A DNA stretch of 64,000 nt from Alphaproteobacteria bacterium (lineage in GTDB: Bacteria > Pseudomonadota > Alphaproteobacteria > Sphingomonadales > Kordiimonadaceae): assembly GCA_013372975.1 (NCBI GenBank), contig JABXIS010000004.1, positions 1-64,000 of the forward strand, read 5' to 3'. A model generated the notes under the pieces. The model was not told the DNA's origin and searched no databases. It saw nothing but the letters and a program-made list of their open reading frames with translations. Position numbers and translations under genes: made by a program. Below, one piece after another: positions 61,812 to 64,000 of the stretch (position 1 is its first letter; every line of letters begins with the position of its first letter).

Positions 61812-63740
61812 GTGCGGCCACTGAAGTCAGTGATTGAAAACATCCCAATGCGCTATCTCACTCCCGGCGGATTTCTGACCGCTGGGTTGATTGCGCTTCT
61901 GGTCCTGCAGTTTGTTGTGATGCCACGCACGGAAGAGAAAGCCTTCCAGATCACAGAAGAGAATTTCAGCACCTCAATGGCGGATCTGCACGGCCGGCTT
62001 TCGACCATGTTTGGGCAAGGCAACCCCACGGCTGCAAACCTCGAATTATTCTCGGCGGCTAGCAAGCCTGATCATGTGGCCCTGTTAATAATCGGGCCCG
62101 ACAACACAGTGCTTTTTGCCGACAATGCGACATTTAAGGGTCAACCCGCCACCAGTCTACCCTTCGGCCTTGAGGCCAGCACGCTGAAACGTGCTAGCCT
62201 AACCGGCCAGCTTGTCACCACCCGCAACGAAAAGGAACAATGGCTCACTGGCCACATTGGGCTGACCTATTTTGACGGCGGCAAGATGCAGCGCAATATT
62301 TTGGTGATGATCCGCAGCACCAAAGCGCTGCACAACAGGATCAGCAGCCTAATTGTTTTGCCTCTCTCCATTCTTGGCGTTTCGCTTGTGGCAATCGCGG
62401 TCATCATCTGGGCAATCACCTGGGCCAAGGTTGACAGGCGACTGGGCGCTTTACTGACAGCGTCCCGTCAGCTTGCCACCAAAGATCATGCTGCGCTCGA
62501 ATTGCCTGTTTCAGGGCGAGACGAATTTGGACAGATCGCCAAACAACTACTTGCTACATACGACGTGCTGGAGAAACAAAGGATCGAGTTGGAACAGGCG
62601 GCCGAACAAGCCGAAGCTGCCAATCTGGCCAAGTCAGAATTTCTGTCCAACATGAGCCACGAAATTCGTACGCCTATGAATGGGGTGATTGGCAGCCTTC
62701 AACTGATGTTATCTTCCAAAAGTGACAATGAAAAACGCGAGCTTGCCGAAGCCGCGCACAGCAGCGCTGTCGCCCTTTTGCATATCATCAATGATATTCT
62801 TGATTTCTCCAAACTCGAGGCAGGCAAGATTGACATTCGCCCTGCCCCGTTCCTGCCATCACGTATGCTGCGGGATATCGAACTGCTGATGCGGCCAGTG
62901 GCAAGCGAACGACAAAACACCTTGTTGTGCAAGCAAGATGAAAACCTCGATGCCTGGATTTCTGCCGATGAAATTCGCCTCAGGCAGGTGATCAACAATT
63001 TGCTGGGCAATGCCCTCAAGTTCACTGAAAATGGAACTGTTGCAGTGGACATGCACCTTGAAAAGCAACAAGGCAATTCTGGCTCTTTGCATGTGCGGGT
63101 GCAGGATACCGGCGTCGGCATCAGCGAGGAAGACCTCAACAAGCTTTTCGAACGGTTCAGCCAACTTGAAAACGCCCGAAAAGTAGGCGGCACCGGTTTG
63201 GGCCTCGCCATCAGCGAACAACTGGTAAAATTGATGGGCGGGGAAATAGGCGTTGAAAGCACCCCTGGCGAAGGGAGCTGCTTCTTCTTCCATGTGCCTG
63301 TTGAGATCAATGCAAGCATGGCATCAAACGAAGATGGCCAAACACATGCCGAAAAGGCATACAATATATTGGTAGCCGAGGACGTTGCCCTCAATCAGAT
63401 TCTGATCCAGAAAATGCTTTCCCGCCTTGGCCACTCAGCCACAATGGCAGCAAACGGCCTTGAAGCAATTGAATGTCTGGAAGCATCGTCTCCAGGCACC
63501 TATGATATGATCTTGATGGATAATCAGATGCCAGTGATGGACGGCATTGAAGCCGCAACGCGCATCCGTGCACGCGTTGATGATCACTCACATATTCCCA
63601 TTATTGCCCTTACTGCGGACGCCATGGCAGAGCAGCGGCAAGCTTTCACCAAGGCCGGCATGAATGGCTTCGTCAGCAAGCCGATCGAGATTGACAGGCT
63701 GCGCTTCGAAATCTCTCGCATCATGTCCGAGCAAGCCTGA
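61812..63740 (+). CDS. Membrane hybrid histidine kinase
   Basis: A 642-residue sensor. It starts with GTG at 61812. Helices near residues 17-36 and 180-205 flank a periplasmic domain of about 140 residues. A HAMP-like linker follows, then HisKA ([16 protein letters not shown]), HATPase ([12 protein letters not shown]) and a receiver (VAEDVALNQ, Asp in [12 protein letters not shown]). Divergent from the solute-binding protein gene. A DNA-binding partner is not seen in the window. Stimulus unknown. Confidence 0.92.
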   Translation: MRPLKSVIENIPMRYLTPGGFLTAGLIALLVLQFVVMPRTEEKAFQITEENFSTSMADLHGRLSTMFGQGNPTAANLELFSAASKPDHVALLIIGPDNTVLFADNATFKGQPATSLPFGLEASTLKRASLTGQLVTTRNEKEQWLTGHIGLTYFDGGKMQRNILVMIRSTKALHNRISSLIVLPLSILGVSLVAIAVIIWAITWAKVDRRLGALLTASRQLATKDHAALELPVSGRDEFGQIAKQLLATYDVLEKQRIELEQAAEQAEAANLAKSEFLSNMSHEIRTPMNGVIGSLQLMLSSKSDNEKRELAEAAHSSAVALLHIINDILDFSKLEAGKIDIRPAPFLPSRMLRDIELLMRPVASERQNTLLCKQDENLDAWISADEIRLRQVINNLLGNALKFTENGTVAVDMHLEKQQGNSGSLHVRVQDTGVGISEEDLNKLFERFSQLENARKVGGTGLGLAISEQLVKLMGGEIGVESTPGEGSCFFFHVPVEINASMASNEDGQTHAEKAYNILVAEDVALNQILIQKMLSRLGHSATMAANGLEAIECLEASSPGTYDMILMDNQMPVMDGIEAATRIRARVDDHSHIPIIALTADAMAEQRQAFTKAGMNGFVSKPIEIDRLRFEISRIMSEQA

Positions 63741-63758
63741 CTCTCGCTCTCGTAGCTA

Positions 63759-64000
63759 CTAGATTTCTCCCCGCGCCCTGTATATCTGCAGGGTTTTGAG
63801 TGCGCGGCGATAATGATAGGCCATCTGCTCGTCAGCATAACGATGCTCCTGCCCAACGGGGCAAGCCTGACGGGCATGGCAGGTATGGGTGCAACTGGAT
63901 CCTTCAGAAAGCCGATGATCAAAGCATGCTGGCGCCGCCAAACCGTCCACCCTTATCGCACCACCCGGACAGGCTGTTATACAGGGTTTGTCTTCACAGA
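63759..64000 (-). CDS. 4Fe-4S ferredoxin-like protein (5' end outside window)
   Basis: Eighty residues are visible before the window edge, ending ARGEI. The part CEDKPCITACPGGAIRV is the second half of a ferredoxin cluster motif. A further Cys set follows (CTHTCHARQACPVG) with QMAYHYRRALKTL after it. This pattern occurs in a family of small Cys-rich ferredoxin-like proteins of unknown role. The gene is convergent with the sensor kinase. Confidence 0.75.
   Translation of the reverse strand, partial: CEDKPCITACPGGAIRVDGLAAPACFDHRLSEGSSCTHTCHARQACPVGQEHRYADEQMAYHYRRALKTLQIYRARGEI

Overview
This window looks like chromosomal DNA of a facultatively anaerobic, nitrate-respiring alphaproteobacterium-like Gram-negative. 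Evidence: a complete membrane nitrate reductase operon, FNR-type boxes, sigma-54 promoters, TonB receptor, outer-membrane porin and polysaccharide export genes. Genus cannot be read from the sequence; a Kordiimonas-like marine organism is only my guess. No rRNA, tRNA or CRISPR array was seen.

Layout. 1-3.5 kb: the end of an ArsR-type regulator, then a leader-rich operon (a 42-residue small ORF, a YtrA-type GntR repressor, an ABC ATPase and its permease) and a divergent small gene. 3.7-22 kb: the nitrate respiration island. On the minus strand it holds two NarK transporters, narGHJI, a shortened parvulin-family protein, a beta carbonic anhydrase, a porin and nnrS. On the plus strand it holds an unusual regulator fusing a nitrate-sensing NIT domain to a CRP/FNR body, then moaA, mobA and moeA for molybdenum cofactor. 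Three TTGAT-N4-ATCAA-type boxes tie the parts together, and moaA has a probable Moco riboswitch.

23.5-46.5 kb: an exopolysaccharide island. A 12-gene minus-strand operon (pyruvyl transferase, Wzx, FrhB-like, Wzy, five glycosyltransferase genes, Wzc-like, REC, REC-Hpt) diverges from a plus-strand operon (sugar transferase fused to a Wza-like exporter, an exosortase substrate, an exosortase-EpsI fusion, a TPR protein). A convergent three-gene operon then encodes an H-NOX nitric-oxide sensor, a soluble hybrid histidine kinase and a PrsR-type sigma-54 activator. All three operons carry sigma-54 -24/-12 promoters. The same palindromic TTTTGCAAAA element lies about 50-135 bp upstream of each. The inferred circuit is NO/O2 sensing by H-NOX, a kinase relay, PrsR and RpoN, then polysaccharide and exosortase output. 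This is the strongest candidate for an undescribed system here.

46.5-58.8 kb: a truncated small gene joined to a decayed IS3-type orfA, a TonB receptor, a BNR-repeat secreted protein and two convergent S9-family proteins. One S9 protein has lost its nucleophile elbow and gained a TPR tail. 58.9-64 kb: ZntB-like and MscS-like membrane proteins, a periplasmic solute-binding protein, a divergent hybrid sensor kinase and the end of a ferredoxin-like protein.
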